From Lachnoclostridium sp. UBA933 (GTDB lineage Bacteria; Bacillota; Clostridia; Lachnospirales; Lachnospiraceae), in contig DBDL01000157.1 in NCBI GenBank assembly GCA_002293545.1, positions 6,584-15,940 of the forward strand: a stretch of 9,357 nucleotides of DNA, read 5' to 3'. Positions 1 through 7,001 of the stretch are shown one piece after another. The notes under the pieces were generated by a model. That model was not told the origin of the DNA and searched no databases. It saw nothing but the letters and a program-made list of their open reading frames with translations. Numbering within the stretch: position 1 is the first letter of the stretch; each line of letters opens with the position of its first letter. Made by a program: the position numbers and the translations under genes.

Positions 1-825
1 GCCGGAACAGGCATGGCGGCTACAAACAGCGTAGCGGTGCGGACAGGAAATGTTTCGGCGGGAACTTCCGTGTTTGCCATGATTGTTTTGGAGAAAAAGC
101 TTTCAAAGGTTTATGAACAGATTGATATGGTTGCGACGCCAAGCGGATTTCCGGCGGCAATGGTACACTGCAATAACTGTACCTCGGATATTAATGCATG
201 GGGGAAGCTTTTCCGGGAATTTGCAAAATGTATCGGTGTGGATATGAAGATGGGGGCTGTTTATGATCTTCTGTTTGATAAAGCATTGGAAGGGGAAAAA
301 GACGGCGGCGGTCTGCTTGCTTATAATTATTTGTCAGGCGAGCATATTACGGGTTTGAAAGAAGGCCGTCCTTTATTTGTCAGGATGCCGGAAAGTGAAC
401 TGACCCTGGCCAATTTTATGAGAACGCATCTGTTCACTTCATTGGGGGCCTTAAAAACCGGAATGGATATTCTTTTCAAGAAGGAAAAGGTACAAGTCGA
501 TTCTATTTTAGGACACGGCGGATTTTTCAAATCCAAAACAGCAGGAACAAAAATCATGGCGGCGGCGATGAACACGCCCATATCGGTTATGGAAACAGCC
601 GGAGAGGGCGGTGCATGGGGAATTGCTTTGTTAGCTTCTTATATGAAGAATAAAGAAAACGGAGAAAGCTTGGAAGCATTTCTTTCAGAAAAAGTATTTG
701 CCGGATTTGCAGGAAATCAAACGAAACCGGATAAAGAAGATGCGGAGGGCTTTGAAGTGTTTATGAAAAGATACCTGGCAGGTCTTGAGATTGAAAAGAA
801 AGCGGCGGAGGTCATGAATTTATAG
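1..825 (+). CDS. FGGY-family carbohydrate kinase, C-terminal part (5' end outside window)
   Basis: This is the C-terminal part of an ATP-dependent sugar kinase of the FGGY family (xylulokinase/ribulokinase group), a cytoplasmic enzyme that phosphorylates a pentose, ketose or polyol in catabolism. The frame is open from base 1 and four residues (AGTG) precede the first Met at 13, so the gene starts upstream; family members are roughly 500 residues and about 274 are present. Counting from that Met, [13 protein letters not shown] (residues 11-23) matches the phosphate-binding loop at the start of the C-terminal lobe. [11 protein letters not shown] is at 100-110, GHGGFFKSK at 167-175, and [17 protein letters not shown] (194-210) is the adenosine-binding segment. 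There is no membrane segment. The stop is TAG at 823-825, and no convincing hairpin terminator follows before the next promoter. The family assignment is firm, but the exact substrate is not, because the sugar-binding N-terminal domain is missing. A pentulose such as L-ribulose or xylulose is the likeliest guess. Confidence 0.88.
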   Translation, partial: AGTGMAATNSVAVRTGNVSAGTSVFAMIVLEKKLSKVYEQIDMVATPSGFPAAMVHCNNCTSDINAWGKLFREFAKCIGVDMKMGAVYDLLFDKALEGEKDGGGLLAYNYLSGEHITGLKEGRPLFVRMPESELTLANFMRTHLFTSLGALKTGMDILFKKEKVQVDSILGHGGFFKSKTAGTKIMAAAMNTPISVMETAGEGGAWGIALLASYMKNKENGESLEAFLSEKVFAGFAGNQTKPDKEDAEGFEVFMKRYLAGLEIEKKAAEVMNL

Positions 826-848
826 AAAATAAGGAAAAATGTTTCAGT

Positions 849-877
849 TAGACAATCCAATATAAATACGTTATAAT
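849..877 (+). promoter_or_regulatory. sigma-A promoter for the GT2-YfhO unit
   Basis: A -35 box TAGACA (849-854, five of six matches to TTGACA) is followed by exactly 17 bp and a perfect -10 box TATAAT (872-877). Transcription should begin near 884, leaving a leader of about 23 nt that contains the ribosome site AGAGGT (893-898), 8 nt before the ATG at 907. It sits in the 81-bp gap after the kinase gene, so the glycosyltransferase unit is probably transcribed independently of the sugar-kinase operon. Confidence 0.8.
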
Positions 878-906
878 AATACGAAAAGAACCAGAGGTAG
901 AATATT

Positions 907-1857
907 ATGCTGATTACGGTAATCGTACCTTGTTATAATGAGGGGAAAGCAATTCCATTTTTCTATGAAGAGATGAAAAAAGTCATGGCGGATATGACGT
1001 CAAGAGAGATAGAAATTTTATTTGTAAATGACGGGTCGAGAGATGATACGATGGAAATGGTAAAAGAATTATCAGAGAAGGACAAGCGTATCAAATATCT
1101 GTCTTTATCACGTAATTTCGGAAAAGAAGCGGCAATGTTTGCAGGCTTCAGCTATGCAAAAGGCGATTATATCGCAATTATGGATGCCGACCTTCAAGAC
1201 CCTCCGGAAATGCTTTCGGTTATGGCAGATGAACTTGACCGCGGTGTTTATGACTGCATCGGAACCAGACGTGTGACGCGCAAAGGAGAACCGCCGATAC
1301 GTTCTTTTTTTGCCAGATGCTTTTATCGGCTGATCAATAAGATGTCGCATATAAAAATAGTGGACGGTGCCAGGGATTTCCGGATGATGACAAGACAAAT
1401 GGCGGACGCCGTTATGGATGTCAGGGAGGTCAACCGTTTTTCAAAAGGTATTTTCAGTTGGGTGGGATTTGAAACGAAATGGATGGAATACGAAAATAAA
1501 GAACGGGTGGCGGGAGAAACCAAATGGTCGTTTTGGAAGCTTTTCAAATATTCTTTTGACGGAATTGCCGCATTTTCTACCGTGCCGTTAGCAATTGCCG
1601 CATTTTTCGGGGTGTTTTTATCAATGATTTCCTTAATCGGCATTGTTGTCATTGTGGTTCGGCAGTTTTTATGGGAGAATTCAGCTTTCGGCTGGCCGTC
1701 CATGGTATGTATCATGTTATTTCTGAGCGGTCTGCAATTGCTTTGCCTTGGCATTGTCAGCCAGTATCTTGCAAAAACATATATCGAGGTAAAAAAACGA
1801 CCGATTTATATTATAAAGGAGTCAAATGATGGGAGTATGGATAAAGAATCATTATAA
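907..1857 (+). CDS. GT2 polyprenyl-phosphate glycosyltransferase (CsbB/GtrB-like)
   Basis: This is predicted to be a membrane-anchored family 2 glycosyltransferase that moves a sugar from a nucleotide-sugar onto undecaprenyl phosphate on the cytoplasmic face. The 316-residue protein has the usual family length. Visible motifs are VPCYNE (7-12), NDGSRDDT (41-48), the metal/nucleotide-binding DADLQDPPE (93-101), DGARDFRMM (153-161), KGIFSWVG (180-187) and GETKWSFWKLFKYS (203-216). Two membrane helices follow at about 224-252 and 264-288, then a short basic tail with the typical KKRPIYIIKE ending (296-305). The start is supported by AGAGGT 8 nt upstream and by the N-terminus opening straight into the Rossmann-type strand. 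The motif pattern resembles Bacillus subtilis CsbB, which makes undecaprenyl-phosphate GlcNAc and is encoded beside yfhO; the same partner follows here. GlcNAc is therefore a reasonable inference, but glucose or another sugar cannot be excluded. Confidence 0.9.
   Translation: MLITVIVPCYNEGKAIPFFYEEMKKVMADMTSREIEILFVNDGSRDDTMEMVKELSEKDKRIKYLSLSRNFGKEAAMFAGFSYAKGDYIAIMDADLQDPPEMLSVMADELDRGVYDCIGTRRVTRKGEPPIRSFFARCFYRLINKMSHIKIVDGARDFRMMTRQMADAVMDVREVNRFSKGIFSWVGFETKWMEYENKERVAGETKWSFWKLFKYSFDGIAAFSTVPLAIAAFFGVFLSMISLIGIVVIVVRQFLWENSAFGWPSMVCIMLFLSGLQLLCLGIVSQYLAKTYIEVKKRPIYIIKESNDGSMDKESL
1815..1821 (+). promoter_or_regulatory. Shine-Dalgarno site of the YfhO-like gene, inside the upstream gene
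   Basis: AAAGGAG lies within the last codons of the GT2 gene, 4 nt before the ATG at 1826 and 7 nt before a second in-frame ATG at 1829. The spacing slightly favours 1829 as the real start; the difference is one Met. The 32-bp gene overlap with an embedded ribosome site points to coupled translation of the two partners. Confidence 0.75.
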
Positions 1858-4231
1858 AGTGACAGGTGTCTTTGTGCTGGCATTTTTTATTCCCTTTTTT
1901 ATTATGGCACTTGTTTTTTGGGGAATGGAAATAGCTCCGTTTGGGGAACGTTCAATCTTAATTATGGATATGTCGGAGCAATATGTATCCTTTATTGCGG
2001 AGCTGCGAAATATTATCACCGGAAACAGCAGTGTGTTTTTTTCGTGGAGCAAATCCTACGGCTGCAATTTTGTCGGGGTATTTGCTTATTATATAGCCAG
2101 TCCGCTGTCATTTTTCGCATTGCTTTTTTCCGATGAAAATCTTCCGGTTGCCATTATGTGGCTGACCTGTCTTAAGATCGGACTTTCCGGGTTGGCGCTC
2201 TCGGTATTTTTTAAATATGCCTTTCAAAAATGCGGAGTCATGACAGTGCTTTTATCTGTCTGTTATGCGTTAATGTCATATACGAGTGTTTATACAATCA
2301 GTATCATGTGGTTAGACGCATTGATTTGGCTGCCGCTGATTCTTCTGGGAATTGAGAAGCTGTTAAAAGGGAAACTGCCGTGGCTATTAACAATGAGCGT
2401 TACCTTTATGTTCATCTCACAATACTACATTTCCTATATGGTCGGTATTTTCAGTGTGCTTTATTTCCTGCTCCGGTATTTTGGAGAGAAGCGGGATTAT
2501 TTGAAAGAGCTGAAAGCTTTCCTGTATTTTTTAGTTTCCGTACTTTTATCGGCAGGGTTATCGGCATGGCTTTTATTGCCCGCCGGCATGGATTTGTTTG
2601 CTGGGAAGCTGGCGAATAGTGCGGTGACCGCCGATACGGGATGGTACTTTTCACCGATGGAACTGCTGCACAAATTATTACCGGGGCAGTATGACGGAAT
2701 CACTTATATTTCAAACGGTTCTTTGCCCTCTGTTTTTTGCGGGATGACCGTACTCGTATTTAGTGCCGTGTACTTTTTTATACCGTGGATCAAAATAAGG
2801 GAACGGGTAATATCACTGGCACTCCTGATATTTTTTGCCGTAAGCTTTTGCAGTAAACAGCTGGATTTTATCTGGCATGTTTTCCAGTACCCGAACTGGT
2901 TTCCGTACCGTTATGCTTTCTTGTTTTCTTTCTTCCTTGTATTTCTTGCATTCCGGGCAATGTATGCGGTTCCGTTCCGGCGTATTTTAAAAGAACGGAT
3001 AAAAAACGTCAGGATACTGAAATGGGTAAACCGGGCAGCAATACCTGTTTTGGCAGTTTTGCTTTGTTATCAGACATATGAGATGTTTGGAAACAGCAAA
3101 ACGATGATAGAAGGGCTGGATAAGGATTTCAAGTATGAAACCCTCGAAGCCTATCAGGGGTTTTACAGTGAGATTGAGCCGCTCATAAAGCCCTTGAAAA
3201 ATTCCGATGAGTTTTTCCGGATGGAAAAGACGTTTGAGCGGAAAAAAAATGATACCATGACATTTGGCTACAAAGGGGTGATGCACTACTCCTCCACATA
3301 TAATGACCGGATTAACCGGTTTACAAAACAACTGGGGTTTGCGCAGGCATGGTTTTGGAGTTCTTACTTTGGAAATACCATGCTGACGGATATGCTTTTT
3401 AACATGAAATACATGTTATCGCGAAACGAACTGTCTTCTTATTATGAGCGTATCGGGGAAAGCGGAAGCACGGTTCTCTATGAAAATCCGTATACCCTGC
3501 CGGTCGGTTATTTCGCAAAGGATATTTCACCGGTTGCCGGTCGGACATTTCAGGCACAAAATCAAATGCTGAATCAGATAAGCGGTACGGAAACCGATTA
3601 TTTTGAAGCTTGTGAAGCAGTCAATCCGGAACGCAACCAATATACATTTACCGCATCCAAAACGGCTCCCTATTATCTTTATATCCCGATGGAAGACCGC
3701 GGGTGGGGAACAATCAATGTGAACAACCAATTCCGCGGCAATTATTTTTCGGATGAAACGAGATGTATTGTTTATATCGGGGATTATACGGCAGGGGAAT
3801 CCGTTGCCGTAGAGATTGACAGCGACATTACCGTAAGCAGTATTGAGATTTGTTCTCTGGACATGGAGAAACTGGAAGAAACCTATCACAAATTAAAAAC
3901 CGGAGGCTTGATCATTGAAAACTATGATAAAAATTCCATCAGCGGAACAATCAATGCTCCGGAAGGCGGGATGATGATGACAAGCATTCCGTTTGACGAA
4001 GGATGGCATGTTACCGCAGACGGAAAATCCAGAGCGGCACAGAAAGCGTTTGATACGTTCCTGTGCTTTGATGTGCCTGCCGGAACAAAGAAAATCGAAC
4101 TTCATTATACTGCTCCGGGACAGACGGCAGGACTCATAATCTCTGTCATTTCAGTCTTGGCTGTGCTGATGGTTCTAGGTTTGTATTACTTGCGTTACCG
4201 GAAACATAAGGATTATCCGGCATCCGCATAA
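1826..4231 (+). CDS. YfhO-family GT-C membrane glycosyltransferase
   Basis: This is a large polytopic membrane protein of the YfhO family (801 residues, typical length), thought to transfer a sugar from undecaprenyl phosphate to an extracytoplasmic acceptor. In B. subtilis and related bacteria YfhO works with CsbB in glycosylating lipoteichoic acid. The first membrane helix is at about 13-32. It is followed by an outside loop with acidic D48-x-S-E-Q-Y53, the position expected for the GT-C catalytic acidic motif. About a dozen hydrophobic segments extend to residue 417, including the family block PNWFPYRYAFLFSFF (356-370). A soluble, presumably external domain spans about 425-765, with TDMLFNMKYMLSR (521-533) and the typical IPFDEGWHVTADGK (721-734). 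One last helix (about 770-790) leads to a short basic cytoplasmic tail. It overlaps the GT2 gene by 32 bp and shares its promoter, and its 3' end overlaps the convergent gene by 19 bp. An A8 run lies at 3242-3249. Acceptor identity is unknown. Confidence 0.9.
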   Translation: MMGVWIKNHYKVTGVFVLAFFIPFFIMALVFWGMEIAPFGERSILIMDMSEQYVSFIAELRNIITGNSSVFFSWSKSYGCNFVGVFAYYIASPLSFFALLFSDENLPVAIMWLTCLKIGLSGLALSVFFKYAFQKCGVMTVLLSVCYALMSYTSVYTISIMWLDALIWLPLILLGIEKLLKGKLPWLLTMSVTFMFISQYYISYMVGIFSVLYFLLRYFGEKRDYLKELKAFLYFLVSVLLSAGLSAWLLLPAGMDLFAGKLANSAVTADTGWYFSPMELLHKLLPGQYDGITYISNGSLPSVFCGMTVLVFSAVYFFIPWIKIRERVISLALLIFFAVSFCSKQLDFIWHVFQYPNWFPYRYAFLFSFFLVFLAFRAMYAVPFRRILKERIKNVRILKWVNRAAIPVLAVLLCYQTYEMFGNSKTMIEGLDKDFKYETLEAYQGFYSEIEPLIKPLKNSDEFFRMEKTFERKKNDTMTFGYKGVMHYSSTYNDRINRFTKQLGFAQAWFWSSYFGNTMLTDMLFNMKYMLSRNELSSYYERIGESGSTVLYENPYTLPVGYFAKDISPVAGRTFQAQNQMLNQISGTETDYFEACEAVNPERNQYTFTASKTAPYYLYIPMEDRGWGTINVNNQFRGNYFSDETRCIVYIGDYTAGESVAVEIDSDITVSSIEICSLDMEKLEETYHKLKTGGLIIENYDKNSISGTINAPEGGMMMTSIPFDEGWHVTADGKSRAAQKAFDTFLCFDVPAGTKKIELHYTAPGQTAGLIISVISVLAVLMVLGLYYLRYRKHKDYPASA

Positions 4232-4234
4232 TCC
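4210..4234. repeat. imperfect palindrome (hairpin) over both convergent stop codons
   Basis: The arms GGATTAT (4210-4216) and ATAATCC (4228-4234) pair perfectly. After one C-C mismatch, CGG (4218-4220) and CCG (4224-4226) extend the stem around a CAT loop, giving 10 paired bases. The left arm contains the stop of the (-) gene and the right arm contains the stop of the (+) gene. Neither side has a proper T-run, although the (-) transcript continues TTATGTTT, so a standard intrinsic terminator is doubtful. It may still act as a two-way 3'-end stabiliser or terminator. Confidence 0.55.
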
Positions 4235-5922
4235 GCATGGGTTACAAGATAATAATTACCGATTTTTTGGAATTCAAAGTACAGGGAATCAAAAAGTTCT
4301 TTTTCACTTGCGGCTATGACATAAATAATCTGCGGGTTGTTTGTGTCGATGGCATCGGAAGCAGACTGTGAAAAATTGAAATAACGGTATCTTTCGGAGT
4401 AGGGGGGGTAAGTGCTGCCGTTTTCATCCGTTAGAGAAGCTTCGTTCCGGTAATATTTATTGTCGATACCCAAATGGAACAGCGCCATTAATTCTGCGGT
4501 AAAGGCAGATTCTTGTCCGTTGATTACCGTTGTAATCCGCAGTTCATCATAATCCATTTCTTCTGTTTCCCGCAGACATTCCCCGTAGCCATAAAAGAAT
4601 GAGGTTTTTAGAGTATCAGCATGTTTCCCGTTGATATATTCATTGGAAAATGAAACAAAAAAAGTAATAAATACAATCATCATAGGAACGAGCAGGAACT
4701 TGAATTTGTTATATATGATATAGGCAGCATATCCAATAAAGAATATCATCGGTATAAAAATGGTATTAATCCGGTTGATATTTACGGAATTAGTAATAGT
4801 TCCGGAAACAAAAGCAATCACAAACATCATTAGAACAATGGTAAACTTCTTTTTTATAAAACAATATATTCCGGTTATAAACAAAGGGATGGAATAAAAA
4901 TATAAAGGACCGAACGATGCAATCGAATTCCATGGTAAATCTTCTGTCTGAAAGATTGCTGTTCTTAGAGAAGCATTGAAGTTGTCAACAAATTGAGGGT
5001 ATATATTTTCGGAGAAAAATAAAATATCATTCATACGCTGTCCGTCCTTGAAAAAGGGGATTGTCAAAAACAGCAGTTCCATTGTATCCCATCTAAAATA
5101 ATTAACGGCAACCATTAGAAAAATGGAGAGTGAAATGACCATATAGATTGCAAAGGAAATCAATGCTTGTTTTATAGTAATCATTTTGCGGCAGAGCAGG
5201 ATAGTGCATAAGGTTAGCAGGAAAAGAGGGACGGCATAATAAGATATGCCATAAGAGTACATTGCCAATCCAAATAGGACCATGGATAAGTATAAATATT
5301 TTTTCTTTTCCAGCCCTAGATAAAGAAAATATGCTCCGTATAACATGAAATGCGGAAATAAATTTGCTTCCAGAGCCCAACGGCTCATCATGATCTGCCA
5401 CGGGTTGATTGCCGCAAAAAAGAGGATGAACAAAGCGGCATTTTTATGAATCAGTTTACAGGAAAAGCGGTAGATAACCCACAAGGAAATCAGTGAAAAT
5501 ATCAAAAGGGGAAGTCTTGCTGCCAATACGGCAGATCCTAAAATTTTAATGAAAGGAATCATGATGTAGGATAATAAAACATTCATTTGAGAAGTAATCC
5601 AGGCAGTAAAATATACGGGCATTGTCATCCCGTAATGGTCAGTCCCGTATTCAGACAGGGAAAAGCCTTCTAATGCAGCCATTGCTTCATCTTGGTTAAA
5701 TCCATAAGGAACCGTACCGAATTTGTAGACCCTGATAAAAATAGCGGTAAGAAAAATAACTATGGTAATAGGAATGTGATATTTCTGTATAAAGCGGTTC
5801 GTAAAACGATTGATTTGGGATATGGTTTTGGAGGATTGTATCCAAACAAATTCTTTCTTTTGCATCGCCAAAATACATAAGGCTGAAAATATAATAACCA
5901 ATACAAAATCTAATATTGACAT
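4213..5922 (-). CDS. ArnT/PMT-like GT-C glycosyltransferase
   Basis: This is predicted to be an integral membrane glycosyltransferase of the GT-C fold (PMT_2/ArnT-like group) that uses a polyprenyl-phosphate sugar on the outer side of the membrane. The 569-residue protein begins with a helix at 2-20 and a second at about 50-66. The first outside loop carries YGFNQDEAMAALEG (73-86), whose D78-E79 matches the acidic catalytic pair of the family. RWALEANLFP (181-190) is another family block, and NRINTIFIP (383-391) lies before the last helices. About 10-12 membrane segments end near 425, and a soluble C-terminal domain of about 145 residues follows. The start is supported by AAAAGGAG (5931-5938), 8 nt before the ATG. 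It is the last gene of the (-) operon, 34 nt after the DUF2304-GT2 gene, whose product is the natural candidate for making its lipid-linked donor. A C7 run (4402-4408, read on the coding strand) falls in codons near residues 505-507. Sugar and acceptor are unknown. Confidence 0.8.
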   Translation of the reverse strand: MSILDFVLVIIFSALCILAMQKKEFVWIQSSKTISQINRFTNRFIQKYHIPITIVIFLTAIFIRVYKFGTVPYGFNQDEAMAALEGFSLSEYGTDHYGMTMPVYFTAWITSQMNVLLSYIMIPFIKILGSAVLAARLPLLIFSLISLWVIYRFSCKLIHKNAALFILFFAAINPWQIMMSRWALEANLFPHFMLYGAYFLYLGLEKKKYLYLSMVLFGLAMYSYGISYYAVPLFLLTLCTILLCRKMITIKQALISFAIYMVISLSIFLMVAVNYFRWDTMELLFLTIPFFKDGQRMNDILFFSENIYPQFVDNFNASLRTAIFQTEDLPWNSIASFGPLYFYSIPLFITGIYCFIKKKFTIVLMMFVIAFVSGTITNSVNINRINTIFIPMIFFIGYAAYIIYNKFKFLLVPMMIVFITFFVSFSNEYINGKHADTLKTSFFYGYGECLRETEEMDYDELRITTVINGQESAFTAELMALFHLGIDNKYYRNEASLTDENGSTYPPYSERYRYFNFSQSASDAIDTNNPQIIYVIAASEKELFDSLYFEFQKIGNYYLVTHADYADAG

Positions 5923-5956
5923 CTTGCTTGCTCCTTTTATTTATTGTTGGTATCTG

Positions 5957-7000
5957 TTATTTTTGAATCAATACATTGAATATCGCCAAAGTTACCTTTA
6001 ACATATAGTGAAAGGACTTTATTCGGCTGATGGAGGATATTCCCCCCGGACGGGCGTTCATTTTTACCGGTAATTCTGTGTAGGTGCATTTCCGGCGGAA
6101 TATAAGTGCTAATATTTCCGGTTCGGGATAATCTGTGGGATATTCATCCGCAAATATCGAAATCATTTTTTTATTGCAGACGCGAAAACCAGAGGTAGGG
6201 TCTGTAACATGTTTATGAAATAATATTTTCATAAGCAAGCAAATCCACTTGATTCCAATACGCCGTATGGTTGACGATTGAAATCCTTCTTTCTCAATAA
6301 ACCGGGAGCCGACGGCAATGTCTGTTCCGTTTTGAATCTTTTCGATTAGCGGATTGATATGAATGGCGTTGTGCTGACCGTCACCGTCAAATTGAACGGC
6401 GATATCATAGTTGTGTTTTTTAGCAAATTGGTATCCTGTCTGAACGGCACCGCCGATGCCAAGATTCATTGGAAGATCAATAAAATGCAGATTGTTTTTA
6501 TGACAGATGTCGGCGGTATTATCTGTCGAACCGTCGTTGATAATAATATAATCTGCAAAAGGTGCATTCGAGGTTAGGTCCATGATGGTATTTTGGATAT
6601 TTTCACTTTCGTTATAGGAAGGAATAATGACAAGTGTTTTTTGTGAATGGTGCTTTTGGATATCGTGTGAAGCATCATACTCACGTACTGCCATCCGCTG
6701 AATCAAAGAATTGCTTTTTTTATTTAATTTCGTAATATGAATCGAGAATGATGTACAAATTAATATAATGAATCCAATTAAAACAAAAAACACAAAATTG
6801 GAGGCAACTTCAAACCCTAAAACAGCGGAAACATGTATTGATATAGACGGAAAGACAACTGTTAGTATTAATATCAATGCCAGGGCCAGCCACAAAAGCA
6901 TATAATTCAGATCAAGCTTTTTGCGGGCAGCCATTCCCCACATTAATCCAAAGAATCCGATTGAAAACAGAATCAGCAATACTCTCAGCGTAATATTCAT
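5957..7000 (-). CDS. DUF2304-like membrane domain fused to a DPM1-like GT2 domain
   Basis: This is a two-domain protein of 347 residues. Residues 1 to about 105 form a membrane domain with three hydrophobic helices (about 4-22, 33-51, 66-90). KKLDLNYMLLWLALA (27-41) and the run up to QRMAVREY (101-108) resemble DUF2304, a small membrane protein usually encoded as a separate gene beside a GT2 enzyme. Residues about 120-347 are a GT2 domain of the dolichol/polyprenol-phosphate mannosyltransferase type: IIPSYNESENI (125-135), INDGSTDNT (154-162), FDGDGQH (204-210), GSRF (231-234), DPTSGFR (267-273) and NARPGGISSI (315-324). It is expected to charge polyprenyl phosphate with a sugar on the cytoplasmic side, with the membrane part anchoring it or helping present the lipid. 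The ATG follows the upstream gene's stop after one base (TAAGATG), and GGAGGG at 7012-7017 serves as its ribosome site. Family assignment of the GT2 half is firm; the DUF2304 call is by pattern recognition. The sugar is unknown. Confidence 0.82.
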   Translation of the reverse strand: MNITLRVLLILFSIGFFGLMWGMAARKKLDLNYMLLWLALALILILTVVFPSISIHVSAVLGFEVASNFVFFVLIGFIILICTSFSIHITKLNKKSNSLIQRMAVREYDASHDIQKHHSQKTLVIIPSYNESENIQNTIMDLTSNAPFADYIIINDGSTDNTADICHKNNLHFIDLPMNLGIGGAVQTGYQFAKKHNYDIAVQFDGDGQHNAIHINPLIEKIQNGTDIAVGSRFIEKEGFQSSTIRRIGIKWICLLMKILFHKHVTDPTSGFRVCNKKMISIFADEYPTDYPEPEILALIFRRKCTYTELPVKMNARPGGISSISRIKSFHYMLKVTLAIFNVLIQK

Positions 7001-7001
7001 C

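Noticed and set aside
327..581. Antisense open frame of 84 codons over the kinase gene
   Set aside because: It lies wholly opposite a conserved FGGY kinase frame and has no recognisable domain or ribosome site.
826..860. Possible intrinsic terminator after the kinase gene
   Set aside because: The region is A-rich but has no GC stem followed by a T-run, so termination there cannot be supported.
1108..1754. Two overlapping antisense frames opposite the GT2 gene
   Set aside because: Shadows of a gene with clear GT2 motifs; their predicted peptides show no domain.
2987..3331. Antisense frame of 114 codons opposite the YfhO-like gene
   Set aside because: The sense frame carries continuous YfhO-family features; the antisense product has no family resemblance.
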